From the NCBI RefSeq assembly GCF_002127535.1, contig NZ_MUBJ01000008.1:1-64000 (forward strand): a stretch of 64,000 bases of DNA. The letters run 5' to 3'. The notes beneath the pieces were generated by a model. The model did not search any database. It saw only the letters and a list, made by a program, of their open reading frames with translations, and was not told the origin of the DNA. Every line of letters begins with the position of its first letter. The stretch's first letter is position 1. Source of the DNA: Xenorhabdus vietnamensis (lineage in GTDB: Bacteria; Pseudomonadota; Gammaproteobacteria; Enterobacterales; Enterobacteriaceae). This document shows, piece after piece, positions 11,995 through 21,955 of the stretch. Both the position numbers and the translations under genes were made by a program.

Positions 11995-13764
11995 ATGGAC
12001 AAAGCAAGACAATCTGAACTTGTTCGATGGCTGAAGCAACAAACCGCTCCTGCCCGTCGGTGGCTTCGTTTATCAATGCTACTTGGCCTAATCAGTGGAT
12101 TGCTGATTATCTCTCAGGCCTGGCTACTGGCTACCATCCTTCAAGCCTTGATTATGGACAATATTCCCCGCGAAAACCTTATCAACCAGTTTCTCATGTT
12201 GGCAGCCACCTTTACATTACGGGCAATTGTCAATGGCATTCGAGAGCGTATCGGGTTTATCTGTGGCAAGGTTGTACGTCAACAAATCCGTAATATGGTA
12301 CTGGATAAGCTTGAACAACTGGGGCCAGTGTGGGTTAAGGGGAAACCAGCAGGAAGCTGGGCAACCATTATCTTAGAGCAGATAGAAGACATGCAAGATT
12401 TTTACTCTCGCTATCTGCCTCAAATTGCTCTTGCTACGATGATTCCTATCTTAATCCTGATTACCATATTCCCAATTAATTGGGCCGCAGGATTGATTTT
12501 ATTTGTAACCGCACCATTGATTCCTCTATTTATGGCTTTGGTTGGATTAGGAGCCGCAGATGCCAACCAGCGCAATTTTGTTGCTCTCAGTCGATTAAGC
12601 GGTAATTTCCTCGACCGTTTACGAGGTTTGGAAACGTTGCGTCTGTTCCACAGAGGCGAAGCTGAAGTTAAACAAATCACTGAGTCAACAGAAAACTTTC
12701 GTCGTAGAACGATGGAAGTACTGCGCATGGCATTTTTATCTTCAGCTGTTTTAGAGTTTTTTGCCGCAGTTTCCATTGCTGTTGTTGCTGTTTATTTTGG
12801 TTTTTCCTATTTGGGAGAATTGCATTTTGGCAGTTATGGGATGGGTGTAACGTTATTTGCAGGATTTCTCGCTTTAATCCTCGCACCTGAATTTTTTCAA
12901 CCTCTGCGCGATTTAGGTACGTTTTATCATGCAAAAGCTCAGGCAGTCGGAGCAGCAGAATCACTGTTCACTTTGCTTAGCAGTGATGGAGAACAGAGCA
13001 TAAACAGTGGTGAGAAAACACTATCAGATAAAGAATCAGTCACCATTGAGGCCTGCAAGCTGGAAATTATGTCCCACGAAGGTCATCGCCTTGCTGGTCC
13101 CTTGAATTTTACGATTGATAAACACCAACGAATTGCTCTGGTTGGAAAAAGCGGGGCAGGCAAAAGTTCGTTGATCAATGTATTACTGGGATTCCTGCCT
13201 TACCGTGGTTCCTTGAGAATTAATGGAATTGAGTTGCATGAACTTGATTTTACCACATGGCGCGAATGTTTAAGTTGGGTTGGGCAAAACCCACATCTGC
13301 CAGAACAAACACTGCTCGATAATATTCGTCTTGGTCAGTATGATGCAACACAAGAGCAAATCACAGATGTAATGAAACGTGCTTATGTCAGTGAGTTTAT
13401 CAACGAGCTTCCGGATGGAGTCAATACGGTGGTAGGTGACAATGCTGCTCGCCTGTCTGTCGGGCAAGCCCAGCGTATCGCAGTGGCGCGAGCGTTATTG
13501 AATCCTTGCCAATTATTGCTATTGGATGAGCCAGCAGCCAGCCTTGACGCTCATAGCGAACAACGAGTGATGATGGCTTTAAATCAGGCATCTCATCAGC
13601 AAACCACATTGCTGGTGACTCACTTGCTGGAAGAAACACGATCATATGACCTGATTTGGGTAATGGAAAATGGATTACTCATTGAGCAAGGTGATTATCA
13701 AACTTTAAGCCAGTCTCAGGGCGTATTCTCCCGTTTGTTGTCTCACCGTAGTGTGGAGCTTTAA
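11995..13764 (+). CDS. cydD: Heterodimeric thiol ABC exporter, subunit CydD
   Basis: CydD pairs with CydC to form the inner-membrane ABC transporter that exports glutathione and cysteine to the periplasm and is needed to assemble cytochrome bd. The protein has 589 residues. Six membrane helices span about 20-320. The ATPase domain has Walker A GKSGAGKSS from 384, signature LSVGQAQR near 487 and Walker B LLLLDEPAASLDA. The signature reads LSVGQ rather than LSGGQ. The stop is two bases before the cydC start, so the pair is one transcription unit. Confidence 0.97.
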   Translation: MDKARQSELVRWLKQQTAPARRWLRLSMLLGLISGLLIISQAWLLATILQALIMDNIPRENLINQFLMLAATFTLRAIVNGIRERIGFICGKVVRQQIRNMVLDKLEQLGPVWVKGKPAGSWATIILEQIEDMQDFYSRYLPQIALATMIPILILITIFPINWAAGLILFVTAPLIPLFMALVGLGAADANQRNFVALSRLSGNFLDRLRGLETLRLFHRGEAEVKQITESTENFRRRTMEVLRMAFLSSAVLEFFAAVSIAVVAVYFGFSYLGELHFGSYGMGVTLFAGFLALILAPEFFQPLRDLGTFYHAKAQAVGAAESLFTLLSSDGEQSINSGEKTLSDKESVTIEACKLEIMSHEGHRLAGPLNFTIDKHQRIALVGKSGAGKSSLINVLLGFLPYRGSLRINGIELHELDFTTWRECLSWVGQNPHLPEQTLLDNIRLGQYDATQEQITDVMKRAYVSEFINELPDGVNTVVGDNAARLSVGQAQRIAVARALLNPCQLLLLDEPAASLDAHSEQRVMMALNQASHQQTTLLVTHLLEETRSYDLIWVMENGLLIEQGDYQTLSQSQGVFSRLLSHRSVEL

Positions 13765-13766
13765 TC

Positions 13767-15527
13767 ATGCGTGTATTACTCCCATTTCTCGCACTCTATC
13801 GCCGCCATTGGTTTCTCATTAGCTTAGGCATGATATTGGCAATTGTAACTCTGCTAGCCAGTATTGGGCTGCTAACACTATCAGGTTGGTTCCTTGCCGG
13901 TACAGCACTGGCCGGATTCGCGGGATTATATACATTCAACTATATGCTGCCTGCTGCTGGCGTTCGTGGAGCTGCTATTTTCCGTACTGCTGGCCGTTAT
14001 GGAGAACGGCTTGTTAGCCACGATGCAACATTCCGTGTATTGGCTCATTTACGTGTTTTTGCTTTTCAAAAAATACTGCCTCTTTCTCCCGGGGGGATTG
14101 CCCGTTTTCGTCAAGGTGAGTTATTAAATAGGCTTGTTGCTGATGTCGAAACACTGGACCATCTCTACCTGCGGGTTCTTTCTCCTATCCTCGCCGCATT
14201 TATCGTAATTATGGTGCTGACGTTTGGCTTAGGATTCCTTGATATCACCCTCGCCTATACTATTGGCGGTATCATGTTAGGGCTACTGCTGATATTGCCT
14301 TTCGTGTTTTACCACGCAGGAAAACCCTACGGCAGAAACATTACCCAACAACGCGCTCAGTATCGTACATTACTTACCAGCACCTTACAGGGACAAGCCG
14401 AATTGAGTGTATTCGGTGCACTCAAACGCTTTCGTCAATCCATGACAGAAGTTGAAAACAATTGGTTAAAAAGCCAGCAAAAGCAAGCTGATTTAACCGG
14501 TCTTTCACAAGCTCTCATGATTTTTTCCACGGGCATGACAGTAACTTTGATACTTTGGCTTGCTGCGGCGGGTGGGGGTGAAAATAGTCAGGCGGGGGCA
14601 TTTATTGCGCTCTTTACATTCTGTTCCCTTGCCGCTTTCGAAGCGCTTGGGCCAGTCACAGTAGCATTCCAGCATATGGGGCAAGTAATTGCATCTGCAA
14701 CTCGCGTTTCCCAGTTAATGTATCAGAAACCGGAAGTTACCTTTCCTTCGCATGGACCTCAAGCGAATAATGAGCTTAGCCTTGATATAAAAAATGTCGA
14801 TTTCACCTATCCAAATCAACCGATGCCAGTATTGAAAAATATTTCTCTATCCCTGACATCAGGCGAACATATTGCTTTATTAGGAAAAACAGGGTGTGGT
14901 AAATCTACACTCTTGCAGTTATTGACCCGTGCGTGGGATATCGATAGTGGTGAGATTCAGCTTAATCATCACCCTATTTCCCATTATGATGAAACAACGC
15001 TGCGTTCAATGATGTCTATCGTGCCCCAACGGATACATGTATTTAGTCATACCTTGCGTGAAAATCTTTTATTGGCAAAACCAGATGCTAATGACGATGA
15101 ATTGACAACCGTATTACAACAAGTAGGTTTAGAATACTTGCTGGAGACTGATAAAAAACTAAACTGTTGGATGGGGGAAGGTGGGCGTCAACTTTCTGGT
15201 GGAGAACAGCGCCGTTTAGGTATTGCCAGAGCATTATTACATAATGCTCCTTTAATGCTTATGGATGAGCCGACTGAAGGACTTGATGCAGATACAGAAC
15301 AACAAATACTGTCGCTGTTACATCGTAGTTGTCAGCATAAGACACTAATTATTGTTACTCATCGACTCACAGGCTTACAACACATGGATCGAATTTGTGT
15401 GATGGATGGGGGGCGTATTATCGAGCAAGGCAAGCATAATGCGCTACTAGAGCAACAAGGGCGTTACTATCAGTTTTATCAACGGCAACAATTTTATCAG
15501 CCACAGAGCTATCCTGAGCAAGAGTGA
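13767..15527 (+). CDS. cydC: Heterodimeric thiol ABC exporter, subunit CydC
   Basis: CydC is the second half of the CydDC glutathione/cysteine exporter of the inner membrane. The protein has 586 residues. N-terminal helices lie within about 15-310. The nucleotide-binding domain shows Walker [10 protein letters not shown] from 373, signature LSGGEQRR near 475 and Walker [13 protein letters not shown]. Its end overlaps a possible GTG start of aat by four bases, so the operon continues into aat. Confidence 0.97.
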   Translation: MRVLLPFLALYRRHWFLISLGMILAIVTLLASIGLLTLSGWFLAGTALAGFAGLYTFNYMLPAAGVRGAAIFRTAGRYGERLVSHDATFRVLAHLRVFAFQKILPLSPGGIARFRQGELLNRLVADVETLDHLYLRVLSPILAAFIVIMVLTFGLGFLDITLAYTIGGIMLGLLLILPFVFYHAGKPYGRNITQQRAQYRTLLTSTLQGQAELSVFGALKRFRQSMTEVENNWLKSQQKQADLTGLSQALMIFSTGMTVTLILWLAAAGGGENSQAGAFIALFTFCSLAAFEALGPVTVAFQHMGQVIASATRVSQLMYQKPEVTFPSHGPQANNELSLDIKNVDFTYPNQPMPVLKNISLSLTSGEHIALLGKTGCGKSTLLQLLTRAWDIDSGEIQLNHHPISHYDETTLRSMMSIVPQRIHVFSHTLRENLLLAKPDANDDELTTVLQQVGLEYLLETDKKLNCWMGEGGRQLSGGEQRRLGIARALLHNAPLMLMDEPTEGLDADTEQQILSLLHRSCQHKTLIIVTHRLTGLQHMDRICVMDGGRIIEQGKHNALLEQQGRYYQFYQRQQFYQPQSYPEQE

Positions 15528-15535
15528 TTCAACTT

Positions 15536-16225
15536 ATGTCAATAGCTCAATTGGATAACTCATATGAATTTCCCCACCCCACCAATGCACTAGCTGAACC
15601 CAATGGTTTACTGGCATTTGGAGGAGATCTAAGTGCAGAACGTTTACAAGTAGCGTATTATGAGGGGATTTTTCCATGGTATTCGCCTGATGAACCACCT
15701 TTATGGTGGTCTCCCGATCCTCGGGCTGTACTGATTCCAGGAGAATTACATACTGGCCGAACACTGCGTCGTTTTATTCGCAAACATAGTTACCAAATTA
15801 CGGTAAACTATGCTTTCGATGACGTGATATATAATTGTGCCCAACGACAAGAAGGTACTTGGATTGTGCCAGACGTTCAAAAAGGTTATCAAACCTTGCA
15901 TAAGGAAGGTTTGGCTCATTCAATTGAAGTTTGGTATGGGCATCAACTTGTGGGTGGCTTATACGGCGTTTGTGTCGGCACACTATTTTGCGGTGAATCA
16001 ATGTTTAGCAAAATGGAGAATGCGTCCAAATGCGCTTTTGTAGCATTCTATTACCATTTTTTACGTCATGGCGGTCAATTGTTTGACTGCCAAGTGTTAA
16101 ATCACCACACAGAATCATTGGGTGCTAAAAATATTCCGAGAGACAAGTTTCTCCAGCACCTTTATCAATTAAGAAGACAGTCATTGCAATCAGGATGCTG
16201 GTCTGTACAAAGACTGGATTTATAA
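15536..16225 (+). CDS. aat: Leucyl/phenylalanyl-tRNA-protein transferase
   Basis: Aat adds Leu or Phe to the N-terminus of proteins that begin with Arg or Lys, making N-degrons that ClpS recognises for ClpAP. The family core is obvious: [50 protein letters not shown] and [19 protein letters not shown] prefer the ATG at 15536 because MSIAQL aligns with the E. coli start MRLVQL. A GTG at 15524 overlapping the cydC stop would add four residues. clpS and clpA, the downstream machinery, lie about 3 kb away. Confidence 0.96.
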   Translation: MSIAQLDNSYEFPHPTNALAEPNGLLAFGGDLSAERLQVAYYEGIFPWYSPDEPPLWWSPDPRAVLIPGELHTGRTLRRFIRKHSYQITVNYAFDDVIYNCAQRQEGTWIVPDVQKGYQTLHKEGLAHSIEVWYGHQLVGGLYGVCVGTLFCGESMFSKMENASKCAFVAFYYHFLRHGGQLFDCQVLNHHTESLGAKNIPRDKFLQHLYQLRRQSLQSGCWSVQRLDL

Positions 16226-16257
16226 GCATCTCTTAGAGATTAATGCTGTTTACGGTG

Positions 16258-16354
16258 GGAATGTCATTAATCATCATCTTATCGTATATAAAATGATGGC
16301 TTAAAATACGACATTCCTTTACATGATGATGGTTTTTCGGCATTATCTTGCCGA
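16258..16354 (+). promoter_or_regulatory. Structured leader upstream of infA
   Basis: GGAATGTC (16258-16265) can pair with GACATTCC (16310-16317). Inside it, ATCATCAT near 16270 can pair with ATGATGG near 16293, or alternatively with GATGATGG at 16325-16332, which is followed by five T. A third hairpin, TCGGCA/TGCCGA, lies at 16337-16354. The set could be the aat terminator or a leader with competing folds before infA. I see no evidence that decides between these. Confidence 0.35.
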
Positions 16355-16388
16355 TTAAAAACTATGGTTGTTACATTTAGAGGATTAG

Positions 16389-16610
16389 ATGGCCAAAGAA
16401 GACAATAATTTTGAAATGCAAGGTACCGTGTTAGAAACACTGCCAAATACTGTGTTTCGCGTTCAATTAGACAACGGGCACGTTGTTACTGCTCATATCT
16501 CAGGAAAAATGCGTAAAAACTATATCCGCATCCTGACTGGAGACAAGGTGACAGTTGAGCTAACTTCATATGATCCGGAAAAAGGACGAATCACTTTCCG
16601 TAGCCGCTGA
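16389..16610 (+). CDS. infA: Translation initiation factor IF-1
   Basis: IF-1 binds the ribosomal A site during initiation and cooperates with IF-2 and IF-3. The protein has 73 residues and a single S1/OB-fold domain. It begins [20 protein letters not shown] and ends KGRITFRSR, one residue longer than E. coli IF-1 because of an extra Asn near position 7. The start is preceded by AGAGGA. The gene is convergent with clpA. E. coli carries a serine tRNA between the two, and none is visible here. Confidence 0.98.
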   Translation: MAKEDNNFEMQGTVLETLPNTVFRVQLDNGHVVTAHISGKMRKNYIRILTGDKVTVELTSYDPEKGRITFRSR

Positions 16611-16626
16611 TATAAGATATCTTTAG

Positions 16627-16666
16627 CACCACAGGTGATTGTATATTTCAATATTCACCTGTGGTG
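16627..16666. terminator. Inverted repeat between convergent infA and clpA
   Basis: CACCACAGGTGA and TCACCTGTGGTG form a perfect 12-bp stem with a 16-base loop. There is no T-tract immediately after it on either strand, so its use as a shared terminator is likely but not certain. Confidence 0.55.
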
Positions 16667-16742
16667 TGGCTATGGTTTTATACATAAGTACCAGCTTCTA
16701 TCACTGATACTGTTTATATCTTATACTTATCACTCGTACTCA

Positions 16743-19028
16743 CTATAATACGGCATCTTCTGATTTCTTTTTATTCGATTTTTGAGCACTCTTAAAATCA
16801 AATAATAATCCTTGTTTTACTTTGTCGAGTTTGATCCTAACCGATCCCCCATGCACCAAAGAGCCAAATAACAGCTCATTCGCCAATGGTTTTTTGAGGT
16901 TATCTTGAATGACACGAGCCATAGGACGAGCCCCCATAGCCTTATCATAACCTTTGTCACATAGCCACTGGCGGGCATCTGCACTGATTTCCAGAGAAAC
17001 ACCTTTTTCATCCAATTGTGCTTGTAACTCGACGATAAATTTATCCACAACTTGTTGAATAACTTCAGAAGACAGTGCATCAAACCAGATGATGCTATCA
17101 AGACGATTGCGGAATTCAGGTGTGAAAATCCGTTTTATCTCTTCCATTCCATCCGTGCTGTTATCCTGTTCAGTGAATCCAATGGATTTACGCTGTATTT
17201 CACGGACTCCCGCATTGGTTGTCATCACCAGAATAACATTGCGGAAATCCGCCTTACGACCGTTATTGTCGGTCAATGTACCATTATCCATAACCTGTAA
17301 CAACAGGTTAAATACATCAGGATGGGCTTTTTCAATCTCATCCAGCAACAGTACAGAATGAGGATGTTTGATGATTGCATCAGTCAATAATCCGCCCTGA
17401 TCATACCCAACATAACCCGGTGGAGCACCAATCAAACGGCTGACAGTATGTCGTTCCATATATTCTGACATATCGAATCGCAATAGTTTGACACTCAATA
17501 CCTTGGCAAGTTGGACTGTTACTTCCGTTTTCCCCACTCCCGTAGGCCCTGCAAACAAGAAAGATCCTACTGGTTTGTGATCCTGCCCCAATCCAGCACG
17601 GCTCATCTTAATGGCTTCCGCCAAGGCACCAATAGCCCTGTCTTGACCAAACACCAACATTTTCAAACGATCATCCAATGTTCTCAATACATCTTTATCA
17701 CTGGCTGACACAGTTTTTTCTGGAATTCGGGCTATACGAGCAACAATCGACTCAATATCAGAAACATTAATTGTCTTCTTACGACGACTAACTGGTACTA
17801 GTCTGGTTCTTGCCCCAGCTTCATCAATGACATCAATAGCTTTATCTGGCAAATGACGATCAGTAATGTACTTCACAGATAACTCAACTGCAGCACGAAT
17901 GGCTTTCGCTGTATAACGAACATCATGATGTGCCTCATATTTAGCACGCAGCCCATTGATAATCTGCACCGTTTCTTCAGAAGAAGGCTCAAGAATGTCA
18001 ATTTTTTGGAATCGCCGAGCCAAAGCCCGATCTTTTTCAAAAATATTGCTGAATTCGTGATAAGTCGTTGAACCAATTACCCGTATACGTCCACTGGACA
18101 ATAGCGGTTTAATGAGATTAGCTGCATCCACTTGCCCACCCGAGGCGGCACCGGCTCCAATAATAGTATGAATTTCGTCAATAAAGAGAATACTTTTACT
18201 GTCTTGCTCCAATGTTTTTAACAAAGACTTGAAGCGCTTCTCAAAATCACCGCGATATTTTGTACCCGCCAGCAATGAGCCGATATCCAGAGAGTAGATG
18301 GTACAATCCAGCATCACTTCAGGAACATTTTTTTGTACGATGCGCCATGCGAGTCCCTCAGCAATAGCCGTCTTACCAACACCTGATTCCCCAACAAACA
18401 AAGGATTATTCTTCCGGCGGCGGCACAGTACCTGAACTGTTCTTTCCAATTCATTCTGACGACCGACAAGCGGATCAATTTGTCCTTTCTGTGCTAATTG
18501 ATTCAGATTAGTAGTGAAATTTTCCAATCTATCTTCACTAATTACCTGCTCTTCCTGAATCGGATTGATACTATGGTGGGAATCATTATCTGATTCATCT
18601 TTGCGCGTTCCATGAGAGATAAAATTCACAACATCCAAACGACTGACATCGTGCTTACGGAGTAAATACGCAGCTTGAGATTCCTGTTCACTAAAAATAG
18701 CAACTAAAACATTCGCCCCTGAGACGTCCGAGCGTCCCGAAGACTGAACATGAAATACTGCGCGTTGTAAAACACGCTGAAAACTTAATGTAGGTTGCGT
18801 GTCCCTGTCATCATTCTCAGATAACAAGGGGGTAGTTTGTGCAATAAAACTTTCTAATTCCTGGCGTAACATTGCCAGATCGACTTTACAAGCCTCCAGT
18901 GTTTCTCGCGCTGATGTGTTACTTAACAACGCCAGCAACAGGTGCTCTACAGTCATAAATTCATGTCTGTTATCCCTTGCTTTGGCAAAAGCAATGTTGA
19001 GACTAAGCTCCAGTTCTTGATTGAGCAT
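16743..19028 (-). CDS. clpA: ATP-dependent Clp protease ATP-binding subunit ClpA
   Basis: ClpA is the hexameric AAA+ unfoldase that feeds substrates to ClpP, including N-degron substrates passed on by ClpS. From the ATG at 19028 it has 761 residues. The order is an N-terminal ClpS-binding domain (1-145), a first AAA+ module with GESGVGKT near 213, a second with GPTGVGKT near 494, and an IGF loop (KSIGFTEQD) for docking on ClpP. The start [11 protein letters not shown] matches E. coli. A GTG two codons earlier is possible but overlaps the strong AGGAGG ribosome site. ClpS is encoded just upstream. Confidence 0.97.
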   Translation of the reverse strand: MLNQELELSLNIAFAKARDNRHEFMTVEHLLLALLSNTSARETLEACKVDLAMLRQELESFIAQTTPLLSENDDRDTQPTLSFQRVLQRAVFHVQSSGRSDVSGANVLVAIFSEQESQAAYLLRKHDVSRLDVVNFISHGTRKDESDNDSHHSINPIQEEQVISEDRLENFTTNLNQLAQKGQIDPLVGRQNELERTVQVLCRRRKNNPLFVGESGVGKTAIAEGLAWRIVQKNVPEVMLDCTIYSLDIGSLLAGTKYRGDFEKRFKSLLKTLEQDSKSILFIDEIHTIIGAGAASGGQVDAANLIKPLLSSGRIRVIGSTTYHEFSNIFEKDRALARRFQKIDILEPSSEETVQIINGLRAKYEAHHDVRYTAKAIRAAVELSVKYITDRHLPDKAIDVIDEAGARTRLVPVSRRKKTINVSDIESIVARIARIPEKTVSASDKDVLRTLDDRLKMLVFGQDRAIGALAEAIKMSRAGLGQDHKPVGSFLFAGPTGVGKTEVTVQLAKVLSVKLLRFDMSEYMERHTVSRLIGAPPGYVGYDQGGLLTDAIIKHPHSVLLLDEIEKAHPDVFNLLLQVMDNGTLTDNNGRKADFRNVILVMTTNAGVREIQRKSIGFTEQDNSTDGMEEIKRIFTPEFRNRLDSIIWFDALSSEVIQQVVDKFIVELQAQLDEKGVSLEISADARQWLCDKGYDKAMGARPMARVIQDNLKKPLANELLFGSLVHGGSVRIKLDKVKQGLLFDFKSAQKSNKKKSEDAVL

Positions 19029-19059
19029 AAGCACCTCCTCCTAAATTCAGTGAGCCAGA

Positions 19060-19380
19060 TCAGACCTTTTCCAGCGTGCAAAGTAACGGATGCTCGTGCT
19101 CCTTAGCATACATGTTCACTTGCGCAGCTTTAGTTTCTGCGACCTCTGCCGTATAAATTCCGCAAACTGCTTTCCCTTTGTGATGGACATCCAGCATTAG
19201 TTGCGTTGCTCGTTCAACATCATAAGAAAAGAACTTTTGTAATACGTCAACCACAAACTCCATAGGGGTATAATCGTCATTGTTAAGAATAACCTTATAC
19301 ATTGATGGTGGTTGCAGTTTTTGTTTTGTATCATCCCTAATAAATTCTTCAATTTTCAAATCGTTATAAAACTCAGTCAT
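19060..19380 (-). CDS. clpS: ATP-dependent Clp protease adaptor ClpS
   Basis: ClpS binds N-terminal Leu, Phe, Trp or Tyr and delivers such N-degron proteins to ClpA. The protein has 106 residues from the ATG at 19380, equal to E. coli. The conserved core is [20 protein letters not shown], then [21 protein letters not shown], and the ending [11 protein letters not shown] is here [15 protein letters not shown] start six codons upstream exists, but the GGAAG spaced five bases before 19380 and the family length favour the shorter form. clpA follows after 31 bases. Confidence 0.96.
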   Translation of the reverse strand: MTEFYNDLKIEEFIRDDTKQKLQPPSMYKVILNNDDYTPMEFVVDVLQKFFSYDVERATQLMLDVHHKGKAVCGIYTAEVAETKAAQVNMYAKEHEHPLLCTLEKV

Positions 19381-19704
19381 TATTCTTCCGCTGGGCATTA
19401 ACTTTCCACTGGATTTTAGTATGAACTAATTAATTTTACTTCTATATATTTTATCACTTCATAAAGCACTCTGCTTACCCCTCTTTGATGAGTGAATAAG
19501 GATTTTGCTTAAGAAGCAGATATCGTTATCTATATCAAACTTTGGTCATTTGAGACAGCTTGACGTTGTTTATATGCTTGACGACGTAATGAATTTCACT
19601 ACAGTATATTTTATGAACACCGCCTTCTGTTTAGGTGTCTGTTCATGTTTCAAAATTTTTAGTGACTCCTAAACCCGAAATCGAGATATGAGGGATAGAG
19701 AAGT
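19381..19704. other. Intergenic region between divergent clpS and cspD
   Basis: These 324 bases hold no ORF. An imperfect hairpin lies in the presumed cspD leader at 19614-19645, where TGAACACC faces GGTGTCTGTTCA. The remainder is AT-rich. I see no certain promoter. Confidence 0.55.
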
Positions 19705-19935
19705 ATGGAAACAGGTACTGTTAAATGGTTCAATAATGCAAAGGGCTTTGGATTTATTTGCCCAGCCAGCGGGGGTGAAGATATATTCGCTCACTATTCA
19801 ACCATTCAGATGGATGGTTATAGGACGCTGAAAGCTGGGCAGAAAGTGAACTTTAGCATTCATCAAGGCCCCAAGGGTAATCACGCCAGCCTTATTGTAC
19901 CTTTGGACGATGGCTCAAAATCAAAACAAGAGTGA
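19705..19935 (+). CDS. cspD: Cold-shock-like protein CspD
   Basis: CspD is a single-stranded-nucleic-acid-binding protein. In E. coli it is made in stationary phase and inhibits replication. The protein has 76 residues, one cold-shock domain with RNP1 KGFGFI and the RNP2 region DIFAHYSTIQMDGYRTLKAGQ. That signature separates CspD from CspA-type paralogues. It is divergent from clpS-clpA and convergent with macB, as in E. coli. Confidence 0.96.
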   Translation: METGTVKWFNNAKGFGFICPASGGEDIFAHYSTIQMDGYRTLKAGQKVNFSIHQGPKGNHASLIVPLDDGSKSKQE

Positions 19936-19955
19936 CCCGATAAACTCGTAATTTC

Positions 19956-19997
19956 CACGCCACAAATAAACACGTAGCCTATTTGTGGCGTGCTATT
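19956..19997 (+). terminator. Terminator after cspD
   Basis: CACGCCACAAATA and TATTTGTGGCGTG form a perfect 13-bp stem around an 11-base loop, followed by CTATTTTATT. It lies 20 bases past the cspD stop and touches the end of macB, so it may serve both convergent genes. Confidence 0.7.
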
Positions 19998-21953
19998 TTA
20001 TTCCCTTGCAAGAGCCTCTATCGGATTGAGCCGGGCTGCATTTCTCGCGGGCAGGAAACCAAAGATTACCCCTATTGCTGTTGAACAACCAAACGCGATG
20101 ACAAAGGCAATGGGATTATAAGCAACATCCCATTTTGGTAATATCCAATGTGCAATCAAAGAAAGGCTATATGACAGCGCAATCCCCAGCATTCCCCCTA
20201 TCAAACAAACTAAAACGGCTTCAATGAGAAATTGCTGCATAATATCACTGGTTCTGGCACCAACAGCCATGCGAATACCAATCTCACGAGTACGCTCGGT
20301 AACGGATACCAACATGATATTCATGACACCAATTCCCCCTACAACCAAGGATATTACCGCAACTAACGTTAAGAATATTTGCATCGTCCGTGTTGTTTTA
20401 TCCATTACTTTAATAGCACGATTCATATTGTAAATGTGGAAGTCTGTTTTGCCATGACGGAATATCAACAACTGATTAAGTTTTTTGTCCACTTCATTGG
20501 AAGAGTAGCCATCTTTCTGTCTGACAGAAATTGAATTCAAAAAGCTTTGATTCATCAAGCGGCTATTCATAGTACTGTAGGGAATCCAAATTTGTAATGA
20601 ATTGCCTCTATCAAGACTTTGCCCACTGGCAACTACACCAATCACTGTCAACGGTATATTTGCTAACAATAATTGTTTTCCTATTACATTATTCTGATAG
20701 GGAAAGAACTTCTTACGAGTATTATTGTCAATGATAACCACTTGAGACTGACGATAAATCATTTCAGCAGTAAAAGGCATGCCTTGGGAAAACTGCATGG
20801 CATACACCTGAAAAAACTCACTCCCTACACCAGATATCTGTGCATTAGCATCTATACTGCCTTGACGCAAACGCCCGCTATACGTGAATTCAGGTGAAAC
20901 AGCTTGAACATAGGGCTGAGATTTTATTGCGGAAATATCAGCAAGTTTCAGTGCCTGCATATCCAAAGTCTTATAGCTGCCAAAATCTTTTCCTGGATAA
21001 ATCAATATAGAATTAGTTGCAATAGATTTAATATGTGATAACACCATTGATTTTGCCGCATCACCAATCACTATAATTGTTACTACAGAAGCAATACCTA
21101 TTATAATTCCAAGCATTGTCAACAGGGTACGTAATTTATTAACATTCATGGCGCGCCACGCCATCAATAAAGCTTCGTTAAAACGCCCCCAGACTTGTTG
21201 AACCGAAGAGTTTTTCGTATCTGCAATTTTATTCCCCAAAGGAAACATATGAGGCAATATTTGATTCTCAGAGGAACGTGAATCATGAATGATTCGCCCA
21301 TCTTTAATTTTAATCACTCTTTGCGCCTGTGCAGCAATATTAGAATCATGAGTCACAATAACAACCGTATGCCCTTGTTGACAGAGTGTCTTCAAGATGC
21401 TCATCATTTCCTGACTAGACTCACTATCCAATGCTCCCGTCGGTTCATCAGCAAGAATAACTTGACCACCATTAATAAGCGCTCTGGCAATGCTGACCCG
21501 TTGTTGCTGTCCACCTGAAAGCTGGCTTGGCCGATAGTTAATCCGATTTTCCAGTCCAAGACTTTTTAGCAATTCAATTGCCTGCTCACGGCGTTGTATT
21601 TTGGGAATACCGATATAAACTGCCGGAACTTCCACATTTTGTTCGGCTGTTAAATGAGCTAATAAATGATAACGCTGAAAAATGAACCCAAAATATTCCC
21701 TGCGCAGCTCTGCCAATTGATCGCTATCCAAGTCAGCAATATTTATCCCTGCAACCCAATATTCTCCGCTGCTGGATTTATCTAAGCAGCCAAGTATATT
21801 CATCAAAGTGGACTTACCAGAGCCGGAAGCGCCAACAATAGCCACCATTTCCCCAGCCTGTATAGATAACGAAATATTATCCAAGACTTTGATTTGCCCT
21901 TCTCCAGACTGATAACTACGGCTAACACCTTTCAGTTCCAATAACGCACTCAT
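19998..21953 (-). CDS. macB: MacB ABC transporter (macrolide/peptide efflux)
   Basis: MacB is an inner-membrane ABC protein that acts with MacA and an outer-membrane channel of the TolC type to move substrates from the periplasm outward. The protein has 651 residues. An N-terminal ATPase domain has Walker A GASGSGKS at 41-48, LSGGQQQR near 143 and Walker B VILADEPTGALDS. A first membrane helix lies near 278. A large periplasmic domain follows, then three C-terminal helices in the FtsX-like fold. The gene begins two bases after macA, so the two form one operon. Confidence 0.96.
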   Translation of the reverse strand: MSALLELKGVSRSYQSGEGQIKVLDNISLSIQAGEMVAIVGASGSGKSTLMNILGCLDKSSSGEYWVAGINIADLDSDQLAELRREYFGFIFQRYHLLAHLTAEQNVEVPAVYIGIPKIQRREQAIELLKSLGLENRINYRPSQLSGGQQQRVSIARALINGGQVILADEPTGALDSESSQEMMSILKTLCQQGHTVVIVTHDSNIAAQAQRVIKIKDGRIIHDSRSSENQILPHMFPLGNKIADTKNSSVQQVWGRFNEALLMAWRAMNVNKLRTLLTMLGIIIGIASVVTIIVIGDAAKSMVLSHIKSIATNSILIYPGKDFGSYKTLDMQALKLADISAIKSQPYVQAVSPEFTYSGRLRQGSIDANAQISGVGSEFFQVYAMQFSQGMPFTAEMIYRQSQVVIIDNNTRKKFFPYQNNVIGKQLLLANIPLTVIGVVASGQSLDRGNSLQIWIPYSTMNSRLMNQSFLNSISVRQKDGYSSNEVDKKLNQLLIFRHGKTDFHIYNMNRAIKVMDKTTRTMQIFLTLVAVISLVVGGIGVMNIMLVSVTERTREIGIRMAVGARTSDIMQQFLIEAVLVCLIGGMLGIALSYSLSLIAHWILPKWDVAYNPIAFVIAFGCSTAIGVIFGFLPARNAARLNPIEALARE

Positions 21954-21955
21954 TA

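Noticed and set aside
16611-16742. Possible serine tRNA between infA and clpA, as in E. coli
   Set aside because: No cloverleaf or T-loop sequence is visible; the space is taken by an inverted repeat.
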